A DNA stretch of 64,000 nt from Erwinia pyrifoliae DSM 12163 (GCF_000026985.1 NC_017390.1:3335244-3399243); one strand, 5' to 3'. Positions 6,986 through 18,804 are shown, counted from the first letter of the stretch. Notes: a model not told the origin generated them from the letters alone. Program-made: numbers and translations.

Positions 6986-7480
6986 TTAAAACGAGTTAGG
7001 GTCGTATTCAGCCTGAGAAGCTGAACCCTGTTCTGGTGTGTTGGACGCATTCGGCGCGGTGTAGACCACCTCCTGCCCTTTCTTGATAAAGTCCACCTTG
7101 ATAAGGCGGGCCTTCAGAGAAGGACGGGATTCCCCGGCATGTTCACCCGGCTGGAGGGTAAAAACATCGGCTTTAAGTCCACTGAGAACAAAGCCCAGCA
7201 GGACTTTCTCCTCTTCGTCGACCGCCTTTTGGCAGCGGTTGATAAGCTTGGTGGTATCAGCGCCAGCAATGGTGACGTCAAAACGGGTATAGGACGCGTT
7301 ATCTGTCGGACCGGTCAGGGCGTTGATAACGGCGCAGGTAAACTCACCGTTAGGTCCCTGAACGCGGCGGATCGAACTGAGATAGCCGATACCATTGACG
7401 TTAAGGTTGAAATACTCTTTTTTCTGAGAGCCAGAAGCAGAGCCATTTGAAGCAGGGGGAGTATTCGCGTTTGCAGTCAT
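6986..7480 (-). CDS. STY4534 family ICE replication protein (DUF3577)
   Basis: This 164-aa protein has the DUF3577 pattern: KKEYFNLNVNGIGYLSSIRR, CAVINALTGPTDNASYTRFD and VLLGFVLSGLKADVFTLQPG. The family is conserved next to ssb and topB in SPI-7/PFGI-1-type elements and is annotated as an ICE replication/maintenance protein (family knowledge). No topB follows here: after the ssb terminator come the DUF4160 pair and toxin cargo. This suggests rearrangement or a distant location for the rest of the replication module. Confidence 0.8.
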   Translation of the reverse strand: MTANANTPPASNGSASGSQKKEYFNLNVNGIGYLSSIRRVQGPNGEFTCAVINALTGPTDNASYTRFDVTIAGADTTKLINRCQKAVDEEEKVLLGFVLSGLKADVFTLQPGEHAGESRPSLKARLIKVDFIKKGQEVVYTAPNASNTPEQGSASQAEYDPNSF

Positions 7481-7997
7481 GGTGTTTTCTCCGGAGTAGC
7501 GATAAACAGGGTGCGGAGAAACATCTTTCCTGTGCGGGAGAGAGTTTCCCGCAGGGAGTCGGCAGTGAAATGCCGACAGGCTGTATAAGTGAAGTGAACC
7601 TTAACCTGGTCATCAGGTCGCTGTTTGCAAAGGTTAAGCTGCGCGGAATAGTGCTCCACTTTTGGTCATCCCTTGCGTAATAGGGGATTGGGGCGTTTTC
7701 GCTGCCATGTGGCGTTACATCAGGCTTGTCATGCTTAGTTCTAACGTGCCTGCCAGATGCCCATAAATGGCATGTGTAGTGGTATTAGGCGCAGCTATTT
7801 AAACTAAATCACAACCAGCATATTTCAACCCCATGATATTGCTGCGTTAGTTAGGATTTTATCACAATGTATTGATAGGTAACTCAGCTCTTAGATTATT
7901 AAAAATTCAGCATATAAGGGATAATCAAACACCTAACTAACCGAGATGAATATTTGAAAATTTAGTTACAAACTAATTTGGCTATTTTTAAGAAAAA
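7481..7997. other. Intergenic, ICE edge; no convincing gene
   Basis: About 500 bases upstream of the STY4534-family gene. A 60-codon minus frame (7659-7477, GTG start) overlaps the STY4534 ATG as ATGA but has no recognisable sequence, so I do not call it. A perfect 7-bp hairpin with a 6-base loop lies at 7558-7577. Base composition changes from about 50% GC to AT-rich near 7.75 kb, which may mark the edge of the ICE segment. Confidence 0.5.
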
Positions 7998-8444
7998 TTA
8001 CTCCCTCTTAATAAAAGTACTTTTTTTCGAAAGGACATAAGCATCATCGGTCAAAATACTCACTTCTCCATTTTTATTTTTCTTAACTTCCATTAACTTT
8101 TTCTTTTCAACACATCTGACTTCAGATTTCATTTGGTTGAAACACAGAAGATCTTCTTTGCCTGCCGGTTTATAGCCATCATCAAAATTCCAAAAACTGA
8201 CGTGGAACACTCCATTCTCTGAAGGCTCTGGCACATTAAAACGTTTTTTCATCATTGGAATATTTTTTTGCCACCATTTTATCTTAGAATTGTCTGTTAA
8301 TGGAAAGTTTTTAACGAGAACATCAGCATAACTTCCATCAGAATAAACCGCAATTATTTTCACTGGCAATAAAAAATTAAAAATAATAAAAGAAACCAAC
8401 AATAAAAATAATAAAAACAAACCCAAATCCTTATTCTTAAACAA
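7998..8444 (-). CDS. DUF943 family membrane protein
   Basis: This 148-aa protein has one N-terminal membrane helix (LGLFLLFLLLVSFIIFNFLL). A soluble domain follows with the DUF943 landmarks YADVLVKNFPLTDNSKIKWW and FHVSFWNFDDGYKPAGKEDL. It starts 2 bases after the DUF3289 gene stop, so the two form one unit. DUF943 genes frequently sit beside putative toxins in enterobacteria, and I infer an immunity role for the partner. The gene is much more AT-rich than the Hrp island, consistent with recent acquisition. Confidence 0.75.
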   Translation of the reverse strand: MFKNKDLGLFLLFLLLVSFIIFNFLLPVKIIAVYSDGSYADVLVKNFPLTDNSKIKWWQKNIPMMKKRFNVPEPSENGVFHVSFWNFDDGYKPAGKEDLLCFNQMKSEVRCVEKKKLMEVKKNKNGEVSILTDDAYVLSKKSTFIKRE

Positions 8445-8446
8445 GT

Positions 8447-9262
8447 TTATTTCCTCCCCTTCACTGTGACAACAGCATTGATATTAGTAAAAAATGGCTT
8501 AAAGCCAAATCCTTTCCAACGTTGGAGTACAAACCAGATACGAAAAGCCCTTAAGAAATGAAATTTATTATTCATAATATCACTTCGGTCGAGACCGAAA
8601 TGATCTTGCCCACTATATTTAATAGTAGCGGTGAAATCATGTTCATAAATATCAATACTTATGATCTGAATCTTGGTGGCATACACATCATGCACTGACA
8701 TGCCTAACCCATTGAAATAATCTATCCAACGACTGAATTTAGGTAGAACAGTACCACGAATATTCTTATTGAAGTTGTTGTCTGCTGACTCAGAGAATAT
8801 GCCACTATCCCAGTCTATACCATCACGTATAGTATTCTTGATCGCCAGCAAAGAACTACTTTTCTCAGATTTATCGTTTAGAATTTGTTCCCTGTAAGCC
8901 CTGTCGAGAAAGGGGCTGGAAAACGCATTTCCCCGGCCACTGTAAAAATGCTTAACCAAATCAGTAAACAACTGCCGCTGCCCGAAATAGTATGCTGGCA
9001 TGGACAGGCGCAGAAACTCCTCAAAGAGCAATTTGGCTGTTTCCGTTTTTGATTTAGGGCGAGAGTTAATGAAAGCACTGAACAGTGAAACCTCTTCACC
9101 TGTCCAAGGGTTCACAACATCTGACACGTCATCCAGTCCGAATTCTTGCCTGAGCTGCTTTTCTGTTAAATCGCCATAGCGCATGTCATCTGAGCTGTAA
9201 TCGTTAAAACCGTGCTGTGTCTGATAAATTGTGCAGGGAAACTGCAATGCTGACATAATCAA
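8447..9262 (-). CDS. DUF3289 family protein, possible antibacterial effector
   Basis: This 271-aa soluble protein starts MIMSALQFPCTIYQTQHGFN; the second methionine (9256) is an equally good start. The C-terminal block FHFLRAFRIWFVLQRWKGFG, then PFFTNINAVVTVKG, is typical of DUF3289 (YPO3983-like) proteins. Family members are often found near type VI secretion genes and with DUF943 neighbours, so an effector/immunity pair is the best inference. No signal peptide or membrane helix is evident and no catalytic motif is recognised. Confidence 0.7.
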   Translation of the reverse strand: MIMSALQFPCTIYQTQHGFNDYSSDDMRYGDLTEKQLRQEFGLDDVSDVVNPWTGEEVSLFSAFINSRPKSKTETAKLLFEEFLRLSMPAYYFGQRQLFTDLVKHFYSGRGNAFSSPFLDRAYREQILNDKSEKSSSLLAIKNTIRDGIDWDSGIFSESADNNFNKNIRGTVLPKFSRWIDYFNGLGMSVHDVYATKIQIISIDIYEHDFTATIKYSGQDHFGLDRSDIMNNKFHFLRAFRIWFVLQRWKGFGFKPFFTNINAVVTVKGRK

Positions 9263-9379
9263 TCCCTTGTAATGACAGTGCTGTTGATTGTTTGGTTAAG
9301 AAGACTGATGAATTTTAAACGACAGGAAAACGAAATGAAACATTGGCAGACAAAAATCACAATCCGCCTGGACTACAGC

Positions 9380-9608
9380 AGTATGGGTGATTTTCCCGCC
9401 CGCTCTTCTTTCAACTGACGGCCCCACTTATCCATCGTGGATTTACCGATATTCATTGTCAGGCAGCGGTGCAATGCTGATCGAGTACAAGCCGGGCAGC
9501 TTCAGGGCGAAACTCGGGGCTAAAATCGCATCTGTTACGTCCGGTCATAATGTCACCTGTTTTGACTGTGAGGCGATGATATCACCTCTGTTCAGGTGGC
9601 CAAATTCA
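9380..9608 (-). pseudogene. IS3-family transposase OrfA remnant with left IS end
   Basis: On the minus strand from 9548, ATG ACC GGA CGT encodes MTGRNRCDFSPEFRPEAARL and VLDQH, then breaks. In a second frame come pieces like NIGKSTMDKWGRQLKEERAG. Together they match the start of an IS3-type OrfA (usually ~MKRRNFSPEFR...STMxKWVRQLKEERxG). The upstream sequence to about 9608 resembles the IS left end. The rest of orfA and all of orfB are missing. Confidence 0.72.
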
Positions 9609-9750
9609 GTGTGCTACTACAGATGATGGAATTAGCATGAGAGTTACCTCATGTTTTGTATAAGGGTTCGACAACCATATCAAACCAGTAACTCTCAACC
9701 TTTCAATATTTAGTGTCAGATCAAGTCGCGACTAATACATTTTACCGACT

Positions 9751-9789
9751 AAAAAGCTTGCCACACATTAAAAAAATGCCGCAAGCTTT
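9751..9789 (-). terminator. Rho-independent terminator after aldo/keto reductase
   Basis: On the minus strand a 9-bp stem AAAGCTTGC / GCAAGCTTT with a 19-base loop is followed by a short T-run. It lies 8 bases after the stop at 9797. Confidence 0.65.
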
Positions 9790-9796
9790 ATCAATA

Positions 9797-10789
<993 letters not shown>

Positions 10790-10817
10790 TCACTCCTTCA
10801 GGTTTCATACTGCGTGA

Positions 10818-11705
<888 letters not shown>

Positions 11706-11741
11706 TCAGAAGATTGATTTGCTCAGACCCTGGCGGCCAGG

Positions 11742-12778
11742 CTATTGCAGATTCTTCTCTTTTAAAAACTGGCTCACCCGATCGGCGATTTGCACATTAT
11801 TCAGATCGGAGAACGGGAAGTGGGTATTTCCTGTAATGCCAATTTCAGGCAAGTGGATCACTTTCACATCGCCGCCGTGTTGATTGACCACGTCTCGCCA
11901 CTGGCGCGCCATCGCCAGCCGCACCCGCCAGCTGTCCTGTGCCGGCATGGCGCTGGGTTTATCCGGAATGTTGTCGCCATAGAAGATCAGGATCGGAATT
12001 TTGGTTAATGCCATAAATTTACCCAGCGCAACCGGCTCGCCTTTCAGAGTATCGAACGCGCTGGGCATCGGCGGCGGTAATTCATTTTCCGGGAAGACAA
12101 AGCCGCTGCCGGGTTCAAAGGCAACAATCGCTTTGACCTGGCTATTTTTCATGGCGGTGTACCAGCCAGGCCCGCCGCCTTGCGAATGGGTAAACAGGAT
12201 GGCGGGGCCGCTTTTGTCGATAACTGCTGACATGGCATCGGAAATCACATTTACGTCAAAGGGGCCGGTATTCGGTGTCATTTGGCGGAAGTATTGGTTC
12301 AGCGCCTCTTTGTCATCAGAGAACTGCACGCCCTTGAAAAAGGTTGGCCATACGCCAAGGCGAAATTGATTAAACCATAACTGCTCATCCGGTTTCGGCG
12401 TCAGCGTACTTTTCACCATGCTGCGGCCGGCGTTACCACGGCGCGGTTGGTCAACCAGATAGGTGGCAAATCCACGACGGAGAAAAATATTTTGAAACCC
12501 TTCGCGTCCATCCGGTGTGCTTTCCCAGGTACGTGAAAACTGCCCGGCACCGTGCAGCATAACAATCGGATATTGATGTGGATGTGGCGGAATTTGATAG
12601 AACACCGTGGCGTGGTCGCCATGATATGTCTGGCCCGCCGGATCCAGCGGTTTTTTTGCATCAAATTGTCCAGCGGCTGTCGCCACTGTGCCTCAATCAC
12701 TAAAGGTTGCGCAGGCAACGGGGCGATAAAGCTACCGGTCAGAAAACATAAACCCCAGATTTTTAGTCTTCTTTTCAC
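11742..12778 (-). pseudogene. Alpha/beta hydrolase, signal peptide out of frame
   Basis: The body (from about 12686 to 11742) encodes an alpha/beta hydrolase. It has YPIVMLHGAGQFSRTWEST (oxyanion region), ILFTHSQGGGPGWYTAM (nucleophile Ser in HSQGG) and C-terminal GNTHFPFSD with the catalytic His. A perfect signal peptide, MKRRLKIWGLCFLTGSF...PLPAQ, lies just upstream in another frame (12778 onward) and reads into VIEAQ. There the frame is lost, apparently by a small deletion of ~20-25 bases that removed the first mature residues. As read, only a GTG start at 12686 gives the domain, without a secretion signal. I infer a recent pseudogene or a sequencing deletion. Confidence 0.7.
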
Positions 12779-12798
12779 GTCCCTTCCCTCTTTCTTTA

Positions 12799-13395
12799 TC
12801 AGACCTGGTGGCGAATCGCCGCTAACCAGTTAGTCACTATTTCCGTGGTTTTCCTTTCTTGATCACATTCGATAACCAGCGGGTTTTCTCTTTTCGCCGC
12901 TGCTGCCAGCCCGGCGAGAATCTCTTCACTGTTGCCAATACCGTAACCACCGTGAGTGATAAACGGGATGACGAGCTTACTGCTGAAATCATGGCTGCTC
13001 AGAAAAGTTTGCACCACCGGTGGCACCGAGGTGCCCCAAATCGGAAAGCCCAGATAAATTGTATGATAGCGTTCGAAATTCGTAACGTTATGTTTTAAAG
13101 CCGGTTTTACTCCCTGATCGTGTTGATTTTTCGCCTGTTGTACCGTCTGGAAATAATCGTCGGGGTATGCCGTCGCCGGTTCAATTTCAAAAAGATCGGC
13201 ATTGAGATGGCGATGAATAACGCCCGCGATCACGCGCGTGTTACCGCTTCTGGAAAAATAAACCACCAGCGTGCGGCTATTATTTTGCCTGTTGGGAGTA
13301 TTGGCTACGGCGGGCGTTAATACGGCACCGGAAAGTGTCAGTCCCGCCAGCGCGGTAAGCAGCATTCTTCGGTTAGCATCGTGTAGTTCTGACAT
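12799..13395 (-). CDS. Exported flavodoxin-family protein
   Basis: This 198-aa protein has a twin-arginine-like N-terminus (ANRRMLLTALAGLTLSGAVL), then a flavodoxin fold. TLVVYFSRSGNTRVIAGVI forms the FMN phosphate loop, and YLGFPIWGTSVPPVVQTFL and PFITHGGYGIGNSEE form the isoalloxazine loops. Exported flavodoxins of this type occur with alpha/beta hydrolase and AKR genes in enterobacteria. It probably acts in periplasmic redox chemistry (inferred). The RR motif without a perfect consensus makes Tat export likely but unproven. Confidence 0.8.
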   Translation of the reverse strand: MSELHDANRRMLLTALAGLTLSGAVLTPAVANTPNRQNNSRTLVVYFSRSGNTRVIAGVIHRHLNADLFEIEPATAYPDDYFQTVQQAKNQHDQGVKPALKHNVTNFERYHTIYLGFPIWGTSVPPVVQTFLSSHDFSSKLVIPFITHGGYGIGNSEEILAGLAAAAKRENPLVIECDQERKTTEIVTNWLAAIRHQV

Positions 13396-13539
13396 AACTT
13401 ACCTCCTGTCGCGTGGGATCTCATGGCTGCCCTGCGTCGCACGCAGCGCGGTTTTGTCCGTCGGGATCGAAACTTACCGGGTGCCGCATCAGGCGGTTCG
13501 GGCGATAAGCCAACGCGATGCGTTCTTCAACCAGAACAT

Positions 13540-14730
13540 TTAGCCGTTGGATTTTATCGTGTCGGCAGCGATCGCCATTACCGCACTCGCCACGGTAAAG
13601 AGCACGATAATCCAGCACATGGTCCAGGGCGTGCCATCACTCAGTAACGCCAGCAGCAAAGACGAGATAATGCCGCTACCATATTGCAGCGATCCAATTA
13701 GCGCCGAGGCTGAACCAGCCATATTTGGCACCGCATCCATCGCGGCCGCCGTTGAGGTTGCCGCAATAACGCCGTTCATCGAGAAGAAAACCAGCACCGG
13801 TAGGATAATCATTACGATGCCACCAAGCTCAATTTTGGCGCACAGCGCGAGAACCAGCGCCGCCACGGTGGCAATCATCACCGCACACTTCAGCAGTAAC
13901 TCAAGCGGATAGCGATGAACTAACCGCCGGTTCAGTATGCTCACCAGCATTAAACCCACCACATTCACCGCAAATAGCCAGCCATAATGCTGCGCATCAA
14001 TGCCGAAATAAGAGATATAGACAAAAGGCGAGCCGGTAATAAAGCCATAAGCCGCGACGTAATAGAACGCCACGCACAGGGTAAAGCGCATGAAATGGCG
14101 GTTTCTCAGCAAGGCCAAATAGTTGCTAAACGCTCCCGACAAAGAAGCTTTAACTCTTTTTTCTTGCGGTAAGGTTTCTGGCAACCAGCATATCAAGATC
14201 AGCATGACGCTGCCGATACCCGCCAGCAGCCAAAAAATCGAGTGCCACGATGTCACTCTGATCATCTGGCCGCCCAGTAGTGGCCCGGCAATCGGGGCAA
14301 TCGCCATGACGACCATCAGCGTGGAGAGCATCTGCGCGGCACGAGTTCGACCAAACAGATCGCGGATCATGGCGCGCGCCAGCATTGGTCCGGTACAGCC
14401 GCCCAGCGCCTGGAACACGCGCCAGAACACCATCTGCGTCATCTCCGTGGAGAGCGCACAGCCGACGGAACCGATCACAAACAGCATCAGCCCGACATAT
14501 AGCGGCGCTTTACGGCCAAAATGGTCGCTTAGCGGCCCCCAGATCAGCTGAGCGATGCAAAAGCCGATTAAAAAGCCGGTGATGGTCAGTTCAGCATCAC
14601 CGTGTAGCTCTTTCGCCATGACCGGCATGGCGGGCAGATAAATATCCGTGGAGAGCGACGAGAACGCCATCAACGCGCTAAGAATAAGAATAAAAGTAAG
14701 TCCGGTCGATTTTACGGTGAAGGACTTCAT
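13540..14730 (-). CDS. MFS multidrug exporter, Bcr/CflA type
   Basis: This is 396 aa from MKSFTVKSTGLTFILIL, the start giving a normal N-terminus. A longer frame to 14814 adds 28 unlikely residues. Twelve hydrophobic segments are apparent. The first loop has DIYLPAMPVMAKELHGDAEL and the A-motif LSDHFGRKAPLYVGLMLF, both typical of the Bcr/CflA drug-H+ antiporter subfamily. It is an inner-membrane exporter of unknown substrate. It sits between the cupin and flavodoxin genes in the minus-strand cluster. Confidence 0.85.
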   Translation of the reverse strand: MKSFTVKSTGLTFILILSALMAFSSLSTDIYLPAMPVMAKELHGDAELTITGFLIGFCIAQLIWGPLSDHFGRKAPLYVGLMLFVIGSVGCALSTEMTQMVFWRVFQALGGCTGPMLARAMIRDLFGRTRAAQMLSTLMVVMAIAPIAGPLLGGQMIRVTSWHSIFWLLAGIGSVMLILICWLPETLPQEKRVKASLSGAFSNYLALLRNRHFMRFTLCVAFYYVAAYGFITGSPFVYISYFGIDAQHYGWLFAVNVVGLMLVSILNRRLVHRYPLELLLKCAVMIATVAALVLALCAKIELGGIVMIILPVLVFFSMNGVIAATSTAAAMDAVPNMAGSASALIGSLQYGSGIISSLLLALLSDGTPWTMCWIIVLFTVASAVMAIAADTIKSNG

Positions 14731-15101
14731 ACGCTGATATACGCCACCCACATTAATTTCAGGCACAATGCATAAGCTCATGTTATTTGCTGCAGTCTGC
14801 AAGATAATGGCCACAAACCGTGCTTAAAAAGACACTTTTCATCTATCCCTCCCAGAAAGAGACCTGCCCTCGCCAGCAAAAAATGCAGTCGGGAAGCGAT
14901 CATCAGCGAAATGACTATTTCTGTGAGCCTTATGAATCATAACGGAATAAAGCTGCCATAAAGGTCACTGAAATATCACCACTCTGGCAGAATATGAATA
15001 TTTTACACGCCGTGTTGATTGATATTTAATAAGGGTGCCTTGCTGATTTTATTCTTTATCAGCAACTACCTTTATATGCATTTTTTCATCTTGCTTAACT
15101 G
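14731..15101. other. Intergenic region upstream of MFS gene
   Basis: About 370 bases, AT-rich, containing the probable promoter of the MFS-flavodoxin part of the cluster. I see no ORF with recognisable sequence, no tRNA and no strong hairpin. Confidence 0.4.
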
Positions 15102-15500
15102 TTATTTTTTATATTGTGCGTCAGTCACTTTTTCCATCCAGTCTACCGGGCTACCGTTCAGGGATTCGGCGATAGCAATGTGCGTCATAGCGTTATCGGG
15201 TGTGGCTCCATGCCAGTGCTTAATGCCCTCCGGAATGAAAATAATGTCACCCTGGTTCATTACAACAATTTCTTCACCTTCACACTGGATCCAGCCCTGA
15301 CCTTGAGTCACGATCAGCGTTTGCCCGAGAGGATGTGTATGCCAGGCCGTGCGTGCACCCGGTTCAAAAGTCACCGTTGCGCCGCCAACGCGAGCGGATT
15401 CCGTACCACTAAAAGGCGCATCAATTCTGACCGTACCGGTAAAATATTGTTCCGGGCCTTGGTTAGAGGGCACCGAGCCGTTAGTGATAATTTTCAACAT
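15102..15500 (-). CDS. Cupin domain protein
   Basis: This 132-aa single-domain cupin has cupin motif 1, TAWHTHPLGQTLIVTQGQGW (metal-binding His-x-His and Glu/Gln positions). Motif 2 is GDIIFIPEGIKHWHGATPDN. It resembles the (R)-mandelonitrile lyase-like / carboxymuconolactone-associated cupins found beside AKR and MFS genes. It probably binds a divalent metal; the substrate is unknown. It is the first gene of the minus cluster, and the region up to the divergent LysR gene contains an RND-pump relic. Confidence 0.8.
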   Translation of the reverse strand: MLKIITNGSVPSNQGPEQYFTGTVRIDAPFSGTESARVGGATVTFEPGARTAWHTHPLGQTLIVTQGQGWIQCEGEEIVVMNQGDIIFIPEGIKHWHGATPDNAMTHIAIAESLNGSPVDWMEKVTDAQYKK

Positions 15501-15701
15501 TCATTGTTCTTCATTCAGTGCTTTCAAACAGTGTTATGACTTTAGCAAACTAACAATCCGAGCATTAGATGCCATAATCAGAATGAACCTATGAGAAAAA
15601 TTCATTAAATTAACATGTCAACTGACTGAAATAATGGCCTGCCTGCTAATCTGGCTGGCCATTAATCTTTTTTTCACCAAGGCATCTGATTCATTAGTCC
15701 G

Positions 15702-16115
15702 TTATTTAGCAGACTTTTCATCTTCGTCCTCATCATCTTCATCATGCTTTTTTACACCAAGCGGTTGCGCACCACGACAAAGAACACGTCATTATTCAAA
15801 CCTCGCAGCGTCTTTGCCACCAGTGCGCCAAACACAACCAGCATGACCAAAAAGGGTATGGCCCAGCTTTCATACAATGCTGCCAGACACAGGAATACCA
15901 CAATCAGCGACATCGTATATAAAGCCGATGCCTGTTCGCCCGGTCATACGTTCTTGACAGGCCCCTACCTGATGGCAGCTGGCTTACCAGTTACTGCATT
16001 AACGTCATGGCTTCACCCGAGCTTTTACCCGGTACAGTTTGCCCCCGCGCTCGATACGCGACACGTCATGCAGCCGAATCAGCGACACGCGCCACCTGAT
16101 ATGCCCATCCTCAAG
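15702..16115 (-). pseudogene. Relic of an RND (AcrB-type) efflux pump gene
   Basis: Minus-strand translation gives [20 protein letters not shown] and [17 protein letters not shown], a near-exact AcrB segment. It then jumps to [15 protein letters not shown] and directly to FFVVVRNR, which is the far C-terminus of such pumps. An acidic tail KKHDEDDEDEDEKSAK follows after one further frameshift and ends at 15702. Upstream pieces (IRLHDVSRIERGGKLY and LVSQLPSG) match earlier AcrB regions. At least two large internal deletions and several frameshifts are present. It sits between the cupin gene and the LysR gene. Confidence 0.75.
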
Positions 16116-16213
16116 ATGGATCTCAATGTCTCAGTTTTTGCTGGTATATTGGTGAAAAATAAACATATATTCAGTGTATGTAAAGGTAACACCGCCCGGC
16201 TGGCACTGACTAA

Positions 16214-17119
<906 letters not shown>

Positions 17120-17172
17120 AATAAATAGCAGCGGGATGCTCCAGACATTTATCAAAAATAAAATCAGGCTGC

Positions 17173-17335
17173 CTAAGACGTGATATTCTTCAAGAAGCGA
17201 TTTTTAACGTCGCTTTTCAGCATACGTTTCCATGCTTCATTGACATCCGGCATGTTAATTATTTCCATATCGGAAGCGATCAATGTTCACCACAGAAATC
17301 CATCACATCCTGCGTTTCAGCAATATAGCTCTCTT
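17173..17335 (-). pseudogene. C-terminal relic of a zinc alcohol dehydrogenase
   Basis: On the minus strand IAETQDVMDFCGEH, then after a 2-base frameshift IASDMEIINMPDVNEAWKRM and LKSDVKNRFLKNITS with stop at 17173, match the C-terminus of YahK/cinnamyl-type NAD(P)-dependent alcohol dehydrogenases. The catalytic and nucleotide-binding parts are absent. The rest of 17120-17583 is AT-rich and holds only the probable promoter of the SDR gene. Confidence 0.7.
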
Positions 17336-17583
17336 AATTTATCATCATGAGCAAAATTCATAAGCTCTTGCAAACTCAACGTAAAGTCAGTTTCTTGCTA
17401 AACAGCTATATTTACCTTCAACAAAAAATTTACGATTTGGGTAGCTATTTATTGTTTCTTGATAAAAAACCCACTTGCTTTCCGCCTTTAAGTTAATTTT
17501 TTATAGAGTTTGTCATTAACTGTTAAATTTATCGGCTGTTAATCCAATGATACAAGGTGTGTGAATAGCTCACAGGAGTTGAT

Positions 17584-18414
17584 ATGAAAGACGTTTATGT
17601 CGTTATTGGTGCGGGTTCAATTGGTCAGGCTATCGTACGCCGGGTGAGTCAGAGGAAGACGGTCTTATTAGCCGATCTCCGCCCCGAAAACACGGAGAGT
17701 GCTGCCAGGGTTCTCCGTGACGCGGGTTTCGTTATTTCAACGACCGCCGTTGATGTGTCTTCTCGAGAATCCATCCAGCAGTTGGTGAAAACGGCGACAA
17801 CTACAGGCTCCGTTAAAGGTGTTATCCATGCCGCTGGGGTTTCCCCGTCTCAGGCATCACCTGAAACCATTTTGAAAGTGGATCTATATGGCACTGCCGT
17901 GGTGCTGGAGGAATTTGGGCAGGTGATTGCAGAAGGTGGTTCAGGCATTGTTGTCGCTTCTCAATCAGGCCACCGACTACCGCCACTCTCAGTAGAGCAG
18001 AATGAAGCACTGGCAGTTACCCCTTCCGAAGAGCTGTTGACCTTAGCGTTCCTCAAAGAAACCGCCTATACAGATTCGCTTCTGGCCTATCAGTACTCGA
18101 AACGTGGCAACGCGTTGCGCGTGATGGCAGAAGCGGTTAAATGGGGCAAGCGCGGTGCCAGAGTCAATACGATTAGTCCCGGTATTATCTATACACCTCT
18201 GGCAAATGATGAGCTTTCCGGGCCGCGCGGCGCGGGTTATCGTAACATGCTGGAACTTTCTCCGGCGGGGCGAGGTGGTACGCCAGATGAAGTGGCTGCT
18301 TTAGCGGCTTTATTAATGGGACCTGAAGGCGGCTTTATTACCGGTAGCGATTTCCTGATGGATGGTGGCGTGACGGCATCATACTGGTATGGCGATTTGA
18401 AACCAGCAAGGTAA
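17584..18414 (+). CDS. Short-chain dehydrogenase/reductase
   Basis: This 276-aa SDR has an N-terminal coenzyme loop VVIGAGSIGQAIVRRVSQ (a shortened GxxxGxG-type motif), HAAG in place of NNAG, active-site YQYSK (Tyr-x-x-x-Lys), and RVNTISPGIIYTP followed by FITGSDFLMDGG. All landmarks of a cytosolic NAD(P)-dependent oxidoreductase are present; the substrate is unknown. It lies ~460 bases after the LysR gene and is followed by a decayed paralogue, which implies an old tandem duplication. Confidence 0.85.
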   Translation: MKDVYVVIGAGSIGQAIVRRVSQRKTVLLADLRPENTESAARVLRDAGFVISTTAVDVSSRESIQQLVKTATTTGSVKGVIHAAGVSPSQASPETILKVDLYGTAVVLEEFGQVIAEGGSGIVVASQSGHRLPPLSVEQNEALAVTPSEELLTLAFLKETAYTDSLLAYQYSKRGNALRVMAEAVKWGKRGARVNTISPGIIYTPLANDELSGPRGAGYRNMLELSPAGRGGTPDEVAALAALLMGPEGGFITGSDFLMDGGVTASYWYGDLKPAR

Positions 18415-18478
18415 ATATGGCGAACCATTCCTGATTAGGATGGTGAGACATCGTATTAGCCGGTTTTCCCTGTGGCAA

Positions 18479-18804
18479 TGAGAATAATGCATTGCGCTCT
18501 TGATTACGCACTGAGCCAGGGGGAGAAAGGCACCCGAGCAAATTTAATGAGTCCGGGTATTGTTGTCACCCCATGAGTACAGCATGAACTTAATGCTGAA
18601 ATTGGTGATATCTACCGCGCCATGGTAAACGCCTCACCAGCAAAGCGCATGGCTCCCCCGGAAGAAATGGCTATCGCTTCAGCATTCTTACCTGGCTCAG
18701 ATGCAGGCGCTATTACAGGCAGTGACCTGCTGGTTGATGGCGGTGTCATTGCTGCGATACGTGCATCAGTGAAACTGCATCAACGCGGAGAAGCCCCTGC
18801 CTGA
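18479..18804 (+). pseudogene. C-terminal fragment of a second SDR
   Basis: The frame reads MRIMHCALDYALSQGEKGTR, ANLMSPGIVVTP, an in-frame TGA, then VQHELNAEIGDIYRAMVNAS and AGAITGSDLLVDGGVIAAIR. This matches the last ~100 residues of the intact SDR just upstream (ISPGIIYTP and GSDFLMDGG). The N-terminal two thirds, including the nucleotide loop, are missing. The rest of 18415-18913 shows nothing else. Confidence 0.75.

Noticed and set aside
7477-7659. 60-codon minus frame ending as ATGA with the STY4534 gene
   Set aside because: The overlap is suggestive of coupling, but it needs a GTG start without a Shine-Dalgarno and has no known family.
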